In this document: one piece after another, positions 12,865 through 20,020 of the stretch
How the letters are laid out: each line of letters opens with the position of its first letter
Numbering within the stretch: the first letter of the stretch is position 1
Source: an uncultured Chloroflexales bacterium
Lineage (GTDB): Bacteria; Chloroflexota; Chloroflexia; Chloroflexales; Chloroflexaceae
Direction of reading: 5' to 3'
NCBI GenBank assembly: GCA_937902315.1
Contig: CALGUG010000024.1
Coordinates: 1-22,848 of the forward strand
Length of the DNA stretch: 22,848 bases
Program-made: the position numbers and the translations under genes
Notes under the pieces: generated by a model
The model's input: only the letters and a program-made list of their open reading frames with translations
Database searches by the model: none
What the model was told of the DNA's origin: nothing

Positions 12865-15030
12865 ATGCTCCGACGCGCTGCTCTATTGCACGACAGACCA
12901 ATGCTACGCCGCTTTGCAAGCGCCTGTGTTGCTTTGTTGACTGTCAGTTTGATCGCAACATCGCTGCTTCCTCAAGCTCAGGCCCAAACTGGTTTGCGCC
13001 CACTGCTCACTGGAAGTCAAGTCTCTCCTGATTTTATCCCTCTCGGCAGCTCGGACGATCTGACCCCCGGCGGTCGGGCCAGCTATTCGGTCATCCTTGA
13101 AAACGATCTTGCTGTCGCTCAACAGGTCGACGCGACGATAGCCCTGCCCGAAGGAATGCGCTATATCGAGGGTTCGCTGCGCGTCAATGGTCTGCCAAGC
13201 CAGCAGCCTGTGATCGATGCGGGCGCCAACCTCTCCTTTCCCGGCTTGCATGTGCCAGCGGCTCAGGGCGGCGACAACCTAGCGGGCATTCACGTTTTCT
13301 TCCACGAATATCCTACCATCGATGAAGTCGAAGAGCGCCTCGCTTGGGCGGCAAACTTGGTTGGCCCGGGCGGCACGATCAAGATCTTCCACCCGAGTAT
13401 TACTGAGCGAACGACCGAACCCTATGAGTGGGCGGTCTATGCGGTGCGCCGTATCTACGAGATGGGTATGCGCCCAGTGGTACGTTTGGGCTTCGCCAAC
13501 GGTGACGCTAGCAGTTTCACCCGCCGCCACGACGATCCGGTCGGCCAGATGAATCGCTACGATGCGGCCAACGAATATCAGGGCATCGCTACGGGTGTGC
13601 GCAACGTCGTGGCGGGTTTGCTAGCACAAACCGCTGATCTAGCGGCACAATCGCCTTCGGGCGAGCTGACCGTGATCGTGGGCAACGAGCCGAATCTCGA
13701 GTGGGTCGAGCGCGATTGGTTTATTGATTACGAATATGTGCGCCAGCCCGATGGCTCGTTCGACACCAGTTGGCTAACCACCGATCCCAACGATCCTGAT
13801 GCGGCGGCCAACAATCCCAACGGCTGGAAGCTGTTTGTGCGAGGACTCCCCACTTCTGAGCGTCCTGTGACCTACGATACCCGCCTCGACGACTACACCT
13901 ACTATCTCGGCTACGATGGCGCTGTCGAGTTCGGGCGCTTTCTGCGCACCACTAGCCGCATGCTGAAGGAGCTAGAGAACCCGCGTCTGATGATCGCGGC
14001 TGGCGCGATCGCCTCTGGCGGCGGCGATATCTACGGGCGCTACGCTTACCATCAGCGCCACTTTATGCGCCGTATGCTGCAGAGCGTGCCCGATGCGCTC
14101 GCCTATGTCGATCTTTGGACGACCAACAACTATCCTTATACCTTGCCGCCCGACAACAACTACCACAACCATCCGGCTAATTTCGACCGTTACCCCTTGG
14201 GCGAGCAGTTCTGGCATACCGAGATCGGCATCGATTCCTATCGGGGCGACCTCGACTATCTGGCCTATCTAAAGCGGCGCGGCATTGCTCAAAGTGTGCC
14301 GACCCGTGCCATCATCGGCGAGGTGGGCTACGGTATCGGGCCGGGCTGGGGCACCGAGTTTGGCGGTCCCCACATTACCGAAGATCTGCGCGCTCAGTAT
14401 ATGTCCGACATTTTCGAGCGTTACTACAACACATGGCGTGATGAGTTGGCTGGTGTGAACCTGTGGCAGTTGGGTGATCCCGATCACAACCAACCGACCT
14501 ACCATATGTTCGATATGGTCTACCCCAACAGCGCTTCGCTCGCAGGTTGGCCCACCAATCGCCATTTGGTCTACGATGCGATCGCTACCCGCGCCTCGCG
14601 ACCGGGCCCGGGACGCCTGATCGTCAGCTTCGAGGTGCAGCTCGCCGAGAGCTTGCCATCGCAGCCCTTGGTGGCAAACCTGCTGTTGAGCACGGGCCAG
14701 ACCGCTAGCTATACACTCTATGGCCCTAACAGCCGTTCAGAGGCTCAGCCCAATCCTACAACACCGCCAGCGCCGACCCTCCCGCCGCTTGTCGATCCAG
14801 ATCCGAGCGAGCCAGCAGCTCCTGAGCCAGATCCGAGCGAGCCAGCAGCTCCTGAGCCAGAGCCGAGCGAACCAGCCGCTCCTGAGCCGGAGCCGAGCGA
14901 ACCAGCCGCTCCTGAGCCGGAGCCGAGCGAAGAGCCGATCCCGCCTCCCGCCCCGATAGGCTCGCCCGTTCAGCCGCCTGTTCCGACTGAGCCACCTTCT
15001 GAGCCAACGGCGCGTCCATTGGGTGGCTAA
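12865..15030 (+). CDS. Secreted glycosidase-like protein with Pro/Glu-rich repeat tail
   Basis: The 721-residue product begins with a signal peptide: basic MLRR, hydrophobic CVALLTVSLIATSLL, and a likely cleavage after AQA near residue 40. A second in-frame ATG at residue 13 gives a more typical signal peptide. Residues ~60-135 resemble a DUF11-like beta domain (ASYSVILENDL, then IALPEGMRYIEGSLRVNG). Residues ~140-590 look like a TIM-barrel hydrolase, with VGNEPNLEW (E275) and IIGEVGYGIG (E486) in the positions of the acid/base and nucleophile glutamates of clan-A glycosidases; I cannot assign a GH family. The tail (~645-721) has about four repeats of the ten-residue pattern PEPSEPAAPE and then more Pro/Glu-rich sequence. 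No LPxTG or C-terminal TM was seen. It may work with the fucosidase on glycans, but that is inference. Confidence 0.8.
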   Translation: MLRRAALLHDRPMLRRFASACVALLTVSLIATSLLPQAQAQTGLRPLLTGSQVSPDFIPLGSSDDLTPGGRASYSVILENDLAVAQQVDATIALPEGMRYIEGSLRVNGLPSQQPVIDAGANLSFPGLHVPAAQGGDNLAGIHVFFHEYPTIDEVEERLAWAANLVGPGGTIKIFHPSITERTTEPYEWAVYAVRRIYEMGMRPVVRLGFANGDASSFTRRHDDPVGQMNRYDAANEYQGIATGVRNVVAGLLAQTADLAAQSPSGELTVIVGNEPNLEWVERDWFIDYEYVRQPDGSFDTSWLTTDPNDPDAAANNPNGWKLFVRGLPTSERPVTYDTRLDDYTYYLGYDGAVEFGRFLRTTSRMLKELENPRLMIAAGAIASGGGDIYGRYAYHQRHFMRRMLQSVPDALAYVDLWTTNNYPYTLPPDNNYHNHPANFDRYPLGEQFWHTEIGIDSYRGDLDYLAYLKRRGIAQSVPTRAIIGEVGYGIGPGWGTEFGGPHITEDLRAQYMSDIFERYYNTWRDELAGVNLWQLGDPDHNQPTYHMFDMVYPNSASLAGWPTNRHLVYDAIATRASRPGPGRLIVSFEVQLAESLPSQPLVANLLLSTGQTASYTLYGPNSRSEAQPNPTTPPAPTLPPLVDPDPSEPAAPEPDPSEPAAPEPEPSEPAAPEPEPSEPAAPEPEPSEEPIPPPAPIGSPVQPPVPTEPPSEPTARPLGG
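14799..14935 (+). repeat. 30-bp in-frame tandem repeat in the glycosidase-like gene
   Basis: About four and a half copies of a 30-bp unit (for example GAGCCGAGCGAACCAGCCGC) encode PEPSEPAAPE repeats. The copies fall into two sequence subtypes (GATCCGAGCGAGCC and GAGCCGAGCGAACC), so both expansion and drift have occurred. Copy number is likely to vary between strains. Confidence 0.85.
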
Positions 15031-15114
15031 TACTGGAACATTTTGCTTATTTTGCTCGTCAAAGCCCTCAGGAGCCTGAGTGGCAGGATTGTGTAGAGCA
15101 ACAAGGATATAAGC

Positions 15115-15852
15115 ATGACAGATCGAGCAACTACCGAAAAAGAGATTCAGGATATTAAGGCTCGTATCTCGCAGGCCGATAAAGACATTAAGCAGCTGCG
15201 CGATTGGATTAGTGCCAACGAGCGTTCGCTCAACGGCATGCAAGAGACGCTGCGCCGCATCACCGAAGAGGGTATTACGCGTGCTCGCACCGACCTCTCG
15301 CAACGCGAGCAGGAGGCTCAAAAGCTGCGCGGCGAACTTGCCCACAACGAGCAGATCCTCAATCTGCTTAACGAGCTCGAGCGCAAAGAGCGCGACATCG
15401 TTACTCTAGAGCGCGAACAAGAGAAGATTATCGTGTTATTAGAGCGCCATCGCAGCGAAGCTATGCAGCTTAAGCGTGCCCTCGATGAGCTGACCCAGCC
15501 CGCTATGCTGCCGCCTACAGAGATTGTGCTGCCCAACAATCAGCGCATTCCGCTCGATAGCAGCAAGGGCGAGTACAGCGTTGGTTGGAACGATGGCTCG
15601 GGCGGGCCGCTGGCCGATATCGACCTGCACCCAGTGGGAGGCAGCACTAACGGTGTTTCGCGCCGCCACGCGATGCTGCGCCTGATCGACCGCCAATGGA
15701 CGCTGACCGATCTAGGTAGCACCAACGGCACTTACATCAACGATGTGCGGATCGACCCCAATCGTCCGGTGATCTTGGCCGATCGCAGCCGCATTCGTTT
15801 GGGCAATATTCAGATCTTCTTCCGCTTTATCACCCAAACGACTCGCCTTTAG
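15115..15852 (+). CDS. Coiled-coil plus FHA-domain protein
   Basis: A 245-residue cytoplasmic protein in two parts. Residues ~1-125 are strongly charged and heptad-like (EKEIQDIKARISQADKDIKQ onward), predicting a long coiled coil. Residues ~140-240 form an FHA domain, which binds phosphothreonine peptides: YSVGWNDGSGG, then GVSRRHAMLRL, DLGSTNGTYINDVRI and DRSRIRLGN, keeping the canonical Ser/Arg/His and Asn-Gly residues. No Ser/Thr kinase or phosphatase gene lies nearby, so the partner is unknown. AAGGATATAAGC precedes the ATG. It starts 84 bp after the glycosidase-like gene and may be co-transcribed with it. A strong terminator follows. Confidence 0.9.
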   Translation: MTDRATTEKEIQDIKARISQADKDIKQLRDWISANERSLNGMQETLRRITEEGITRARTDLSQREQEAQKLRGELAHNEQILNLLNELERKERDIVTLEREQEKIIVLLERHRSEAMQLKRALDELTQPAMLPPTEIVLPNNQRIPLDSSKGEYSVGWNDGSGGPLADIDLHPVGGSTNGVSRRHAMLRLIDRQWTLTDLGSTNGTYINDVRIDPNRPVILADRSRIRLGNIQIFFRFITQTTRL

Positions 15853-15870
15853 CGTTTGTTTTATATGAAA

Positions 15871-15904
15871 ACACCCTCAGCGTAATTCGTCTGAGGGTGT
15901 TTTT
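15871..15904 (+). terminator. Rho-independent terminator after the FHA gene
   Basis: ACACCCTCAG (15871-15880) and CTGAGGGTGT (15891-15900) form a perfect 10-bp stem with a 10-base loop followed by TTTTATTT. With the AAAA on the other side it could act in both directions. It closes the GH-FHA unit. Confidence 0.92.
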
Positions 15905-15980
15905 ATTTCACTTGGTTATGGACTTATAGTAGAGTAGACAGAGCGGCGGCTAGCAAATTCAGCTCCAGAGGAATATGAGA

Positions 15981-17024
15981 ATGTCCCTTACAAAGCAGGA
16001 TCAAAACTATAATATCCAATTCGATATGCTGCGCTCCTTAGCGATTATTGGGGTTCTCATTATTCACTCAATGAATCGTTATACCGTGGGCAGCCCAGTA
16101 GCACCTTTTTTTGAATTATTTACTATCCTTGTTCGTCCTTGTATTGCAATCTTCTTATTTCTATCTGGTGCGCTGTTTGTGATAAAGCCAATCGATCTCA
16201 AGCAACTTAAAAAAAGATTGACTAGGACCATTGTTCCCTACTTTATATTCTCACTGTTTGCTCTATACTACACTTACAAAATAGGACTATTTTCAGTTAT
16301 AGTACATCGACCGATTCAGTTATTGATCAATATATTAGTAGGAAATACACTTGGAATATACTATTTTGTTTTTATTATTGTTGTAATGTACTTAATTGAT
16401 TATATATTGCTTGCGAATGATACTTTAAGACGTTATATCGTACCGATCTTGTTCGTTGCCTATGCTATAAACCTTATTCATACAACTTACGGATATCAGC
16501 TTTGGCATACTATAACAGCCAAGGATCTAGGAGATTATAGCATATATGCAGATAGATCGCCCTTTTTATGGGCCTGTTTTTTCATTGCAGATATAGTGTA
16601 TCAACAGCAGCACGTTCAGCACTATATCGATAGATGGCGATCCTCCATTAGGATCATTTGGATTCTCATCTGTACCCTCTATATCATCTTGTTTTTTTCT
16701 CCCCTGCCTAAACCGCTCATTGATGGTTATCACTCGCCCATGGGAAGTGTATATGCTCTATCTACCATCTTTTTCTTGCTGACATTTCCAGTAAAGTCCT
16801 TGAAATGGAGCTATTTAAGTGAGAGAAGCTATTTCATTTACCTTTTACATATATTCATTGTTTATGGATTTTTAAATGCTATCTATGCGATGCAAATGCC
16901 GGCTGCTCCTTGGATGTCCTTATTGAGCTTTGCTCTATCGCTAATACTCTCGCTGCTCTTCTATGAGCTCTTTTATCGTGCTATGCCACCCTCTAAACGT
17001 TGGTTGCTTGGCATGAATAGATAA
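15981..17024 (+). CDS. Acyltransferase-3 family membrane protein (OafA/YrhL type)
   Basis: A ~347-residue integral membrane protein with about ten hydrophobic helices. The N-terminus holds the family motif: FDMLRSLAIIGVLIIHSMNR, with the Arg and His of the R...H signature. LFLSGALFVIKPIDLKQLKK, then RTIVPYFIF and near the end YFIYLLHIFIVYGF complete the pattern. Family members move acetyl or other acyl groups across the membrane onto surface sugars, peptides or lipids; the acceptor here is unknown. Two ATGs compete (15975 and 15981); the second is 9 nt from GAGG and is preferred. The gene is much richer in A and T, and in codons such as ATA and TTA, than its neighbours, which suggests recent horizontal acquisition. 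No partner glycosyltransferase lies next to it. Confidence 0.88.
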   Translation: MSLTKQDQNYNIQFDMLRSLAIIGVLIIHSMNRYTVGSPVAPFFELFTILVRPCIAIFLFLSGALFVIKPIDLKQLKKRLTRTIVPYFIFSLFALYYTYKIGLFSVIVHRPIQLLINILVGNTLGIYYFVFIIVVMYLIDYILLANDTLRRYIVPILFVAYAINLIHTTYGYQLWHTITAKDLGDYSIYADRSPFLWACFFIADIVYQQQHVQHYIDRWRSSIRIIWILICTLYIILFFSPLPKPLIDGYHSPMGSVYALSTIFFLLTFPVKSLKWSYLSERSYFIYLLHIFIVYGFLNAIYAMQMPAAPWMSLLSFALSLILSLLFYELFYRAMPPSKRWLLGMNR

Positions 17025-17119
17025 AAGATCTCTGTTTGAAGCGTTCAAGGTCACATCGCCATTTTCAAGCGTTATCTAAACTTCTCACCTCTCAAATCCT
17101 CTTGATCTTTCAGCATTCT

Positions 17120-17203
17120 GGCGGTGTATTCTCTACCTCTCATTCGGGCCTAACCGCGTCCGCCTACGGCTACCAGATGGGCTAGCCTACCAAGAGGCAG
17201 CCA
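17120..17203 (-). repeat. Dispersed repeat family, copy E
   Basis: Read on the minus strand, core GGTAGCCGTAGGCGGACGCGG (from 17173) runs 55 bp to an end in ACACCGCC (17120). The left half, with GGCTGCCTCTTGG, is only weakly similar to copies C and F. It faces copy F, in opposite orientation, 90 bp away. Confidence 0.65.
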
Positions 17204-17291
17204 TCTCTGCCTGCGCGCGATCGCTCGATAACAGACGATACAAACGAATTTTGTAGTACTAGGAGCTGATATGACATTCATTCGAATTGTC

Positions 17292-17406
17292 GGCTTGGGA
17301 GAGGCCTTTCGCCACACACTGATACAAGCCCCCTTTGTTGGGCGGGATGTTGGTAGCCGAAGGCGGACGCGCCAAGGACTTTCTTTTTGGGGCAAAACCT
17401 AGCCGC
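17292..17406 (+). repeat. Dispersed repeat family, copy F
   Basis: It runs GGCTTGGGAGAGGC, then CACACACTGATACAAGCCCC, TTTGTTGGGCGGGATGTT and the core GGTAGCCGAAGGCGGACGCG, ending at TAGCCGC. The left half matches copy C closely. With copy E it occupies most of the 440-bp gap between the acyltransferase and the frameshifted gene; nothing else clear was seen there. Confidence 0.72.
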
Positions 17407-17466
17407 AGCAATCTGAAGAAAGCAAGTAGACTTGTTATTCATTCTGGCAAAGCGCAATGAGGTTTT

Positions 17467-18454
17467 ATGCAGCTTATTCCTGCCGATAGGGTTTCTAATT
17501 GGGTTGCAGCATTGCGCGAAGCTGGCGACTGGCAACAGATTATTCAATTAGTCGTGCAGTTTGAGCGCACTGAAGGCGCTTGCGTTCAGCCTTGGGCGGC
17601 GCGGCGTTATCGCGCCGAAGGCAGCTATGAGGGTTATCTGGCAGATCTGGCTGCTCAAGAGTGCTTCGCTTGAACAGCAAGCTTTGCTACTTGGACAGAT
17701 CGTACAGACGATCGAAGAAATCTCCGAAGTATCTCTTCAGGCTTGGATCTACACGAAGGAATTGCTACTAGCGATTGCCAGACACGATCGTGCCCCACTT
17801 TTGGAGCGAGCACTCCAGATCATCGACAGTATCCCTGATGCAAGCAACCGCTTCGATATGCTGCTGTCATATGCCGAACTGTTGTCAAGCGATCAAAAGA
17901 GCAGCATAGTCGAGCAGGCACTCCAAACGAGTTTGCTCATTGAAAGCCAGTGGCATCGCGGCAATGCCATTGATGCTCTACTGTCCCATCTGTCTGAAAC
18001 ACAGCTTCTCGATCTTTGGCACAATCTTGATCGTTGGCTTGGCCCTTTTGAACGGAAGAGTATTTTGCTAAGTTTGTGTGATAGATTGCCTGCGGAAAGG
18101 AGAGATGCTTGTCAGCGGCGCGCATATGTGGCCTGTTTGGCAATAGAAGATAAGCAACTTCGGCTTATTTCTTTGGGTCAGCTACTATGCCACACCCCAA
18201 TCGACTTGCAACCTGAAATTATCGCTCAGGTGCTTGATTTAGTTGCTGCTCTGGAAGATTCTTATGCGGCGGTAAGCTATCTTGTGACAGTTGCCCAATA
18301 TGCTGAAGATGAGCAGCGCAGCCTCATCGTAGCTCAGACCTACAAGCGCATAGAAGAGATCGATGACCACTCTCGTTCAAAAAACTTGCCCCAAGTAAAG
18401 ATCGGTGTGGCGTTATCTTTTTTGCCCGAGTTGGTGTGCGAAATATGGGTGTAA
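17467..18454 (+). pseudogene. Frameshifted, 3'-truncated alpha-helical repeat protein
   Basis: An ATG at 17467, after TGAGG, opens a frame that reads MQLIPADRVSNWVAALREAG and stops at 17673. The continuing protein is in another frame (LEQQALLLGQIVQTIEEISE onward) and runs to 18454, so a one-base-type frameshift lies near 17655-17673. The joined protein would be about 300 or more residues of short amphipathic helices (LLLSYAELLSSD-, LLSLCDRLPAERR-, LLCHTPIDLQPEIIAQVLDL-like), recalling HEAT/ARM-like solenoids, but no family is recognised. From about 18370 the frame runs antisense through a CAT-like pseudogene, so the last ~28 residues are not native and the true 3' end is lost. A frame-shifting sequencing error could mimic the first lesion but not the second. 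Confidence 0.65.
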
Positions 18455-18889
18455 GAGACCCAAGGCAGGGGCGAGAACATAAAGATGTCCTTGCCTAAGG
18501 GCCCCGTGAAGTAGGCTTCTTGGGTTTCTGCCAAGTGGGTCGCCAGCGCTATCTATTCGTCGCGATCCTCTTTGAATTCGACATTGACGACCTTGAAGAG
18601 CTCTGTTTCTGGATTAAGGTAGGTAAAGGCTGTATCGATTCGATCGAACAGAGCTACATGGCCATCGACAAAACGGTAGCGAAACTCCTCAATTTGATTG
18701 GCACAGCTCGATACTGCATGAATTCAGGGCGAAACTGAACGAATGGTCATGTTGTTTCACGCTCTGATAAAAGCGAGTGATATCCAATTCGAGGCTGACA
18801 CAATAGGCGGGTTCGATCGAATCTCGAAAGACTTGGCAGTGCACCGCACGCTTCTAAGTCGCCATGTCGATAATCTGATAGCTATTCAT
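18370..18889 (-). pseudogene. Chloramphenicol acetyltransferase-like (CatA type) pseudogene, truncated
   Basis: Reading the minus strand from an ATG at 18889 (AAAGG 9 nt upstream) gives MNSYQIIDMAT, a TAG (18854-18856) where CatA proteins have Trp, then KRAVHCQVFRDSIEPAYCV and LELDITRFYQ. A one-base insertion near 18724 shifts the frame; the reading resumes as IHAVSSCANQIEEFRYRF, meets a second in-frame TAG (18553-18555), then reads GKDIFMFSPLPWVSYTHISH and PIFTWGKFFERE before homology ends at about 18370. The order and motifs match CatA trimeric acetyltransferases, but the catalytic HHxxxDG segment is missing. Four independent lesions make it non-functional. It lies 78 bp after the GntR gene stop on the same strand. 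Confidence 0.82.
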
Positions 18890-18967
18890 CAATTTTTACC
18901 TTTGTTCTGTTTAAGCGTGCCGTTTACGTTGGGTGAATGCCAGATCGTACAGCCTCTCAAGATCTCA

Positions 18968-19648
18968 CTATTTGGCGCTGCGCTGTTGAGCGATATAGGC
19001 GGCTAAGCGCTCGCCTGCGCCTTCGAGGTGTTGGCGCAGAAGCTGCAGCGCCCGCCCTTCGTCTTGGGCTTGGCAGGCGGCCAGCAACTGTTGGTGCTCT
19101 TGGTGCGAGTTCTTCTGTTGTTGCAGCAGCGCCGGATAGACTCGCAGATAGCGCCCGACATTGTCGTGCATAGTGCGGATCAGCTCGATCATGCGCGGGC
19201 GTTGGGCCGGAGCATAGAGCGTCAGGTGGAACTGCCAGTTAGCCTCACTCCAGCTATCGGCGTCGCTGGTTGTTTCGGTCTTTTTCATCAGCTCGTTGGC
19301 GCGCTTAAGAATGGCTGGGCTGAGGTGGGGCAGCGCCAAGCGTAGCGCGGTTGTTTCAAGGCCCACGCGGATATCGTAGATCTCGCGGATATCTTCGGGC
19401 GAGAGCGCTGTCACAATGGCGCCGCGATGGACGCTCATCTGCACCAAACCCTCGCTGTGTAACTGACGGATCGCTTCGCGGATCGGCAGACGGCTCACGC
19501 CGAGCTGCTGGGCCAGCGTCTCTTGGCGCAAGACCTGTCCCCCGCTCAAGCTTCCATCGAGAATAGCCTGGCGCAGACGCTGAGTCACAGCTTCGACCGC
19601 ATTCACCCCTTCGCCAAGCGTTATTGCTTCAAGTTGGAACGATGACAT
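18968..19648 (-). CDS. GntR-family regulator, FCD (FadR/PdhR-like) subfamily
   Basis: A 226-residue ligand-responsive repressor or activator. The N-terminal winged helix (about 15-80) includes VTQRLRQAILDGSLSGGQVL, the recognition-helix region LAQQLGVSRLPIREAIRQL and the wing GLVQMSVHRGAIV. The C-terminal FCD domain (about 88-215) shows IYDIRVGLETTALRLA, WQFHLTLY (H141), EHQQLLAACQAQDEGRALQL (H185) and RQHLEGA (H207). The residue at the first metal-ligand position usually Asp appears to be Asn (N137), so metal or ligand binding may be altered. It is divergent from the E1 gene across 372 bp that contain GTATCC and GTATAC motifs, so it probably controls that gene and itself. By analogy with PdhR the effector could be pyruvate or another 2-oxoacid. 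Confidence 0.92.
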   Translation of the reverse strand: MSSFQLEAITLGEGVNAVEAVTQRLRQAILDGSLSGGQVLRQETLAQQLGVSRLPIREAIRQLHSEGLVQMSVHRGAIVTALSPEDIREIYDIRVGLETTALRLALPHLSPAILKRANELMKKTETTSDADSWSEANWQFHLTLYAPAQRPRMIELIRTMHDNVGRYLRVYPALLQQQKNSHQEHQQLLAACQAQDEGRALQLLRQHLEGAGERLAAYIAQQRSAK

Positions 19649-19833
19649 AAGCTCCTCGTAGATCTAAAAGCACGCTCTATAGACCATTCTACTGCCCCGA
19701 TTGTATGTTACACGCTCGGCCTATGCTAGAGCGGATCTTCCTTTTTTGCAATTTGCCTCAAACTTCTTACCGACGGCCCTAAAGGGTGTCTGAGCTGTTT
19801 TGCGCTTCCTGAAAAGCAAAAACCTCTCTCGTA

Positions 19834-19839
19834 GTATAC
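19834..19839. promoter_or_regulatory. Candidate GntR operator half-sites (GTATAC)
   Basis: TAGTATACCA (palindromic core GTATAC at 19834-19839) resembles the TnGTATACnA type of site known for FCD-GntR regulators. It lies in the GntR-E1 divergent region, and TATACT on the minus strand could also be a -10 for the regulator gene. Confidence 0.4.
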
Positions 19840-19873
19840 CAAAAGAGCGACTGGCAAGATTTCGCTTTTTATG

Positions 19874-19919
19874 GGATACTATTGTCAGAAATTGTATCCG
19901 ATTATATAATTTTGTATCC
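19874..19919. promoter_or_regulatory. GTATCC repeats overlapping the E1 promoter (candidate operator)
   Basis: Three copies of GTATCC: GGATAC at 19874-19879 (inverted), GTATCC at 19894-19899 and at 19914-19919. The first pair is an inverted repeat with a 14-bp spacer; the second and third are direct repeats 20 bp apart, i.e. about two helical turns. They flank and interrupt the promoter, well placed for repression by the divergent GntR regulator. Confidence 0.55.
19882..19910 (+). promoter_or_regulatory. Sigma70-type promoter of the E1 gene
   Basis: TTGTCA (19882-19887) and a perfect TATAAT (19905-19910) are 17 bp apart. Transcription would start near 19917, giving a ~100-nt leader. This is the best promoter in the window. 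Confidence 0.8.
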
Positions 19920-20020
19920 AATTTTACTAGAGCGATATCTTTCGTTAGATACAGGCACGTGCGGTTTGCGAGAACAAACGGCATGAGGTCCCTATCCATA
20001 AGCTTAAAGAGGTTTGAAGT

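Noticed and set aside
18340..18534. 64-residue frame with LPWVSYTHISH as a small gene
   Set aside because: It is one fragment of the CAT-like pseudogene, not an independent gene.
18370..18889. Active chloramphenicol resistance gene
   Set aside because: Two stop codons, a frameshift and loss of the catalytic HHxxxDG segment rule out activity as sequenced.
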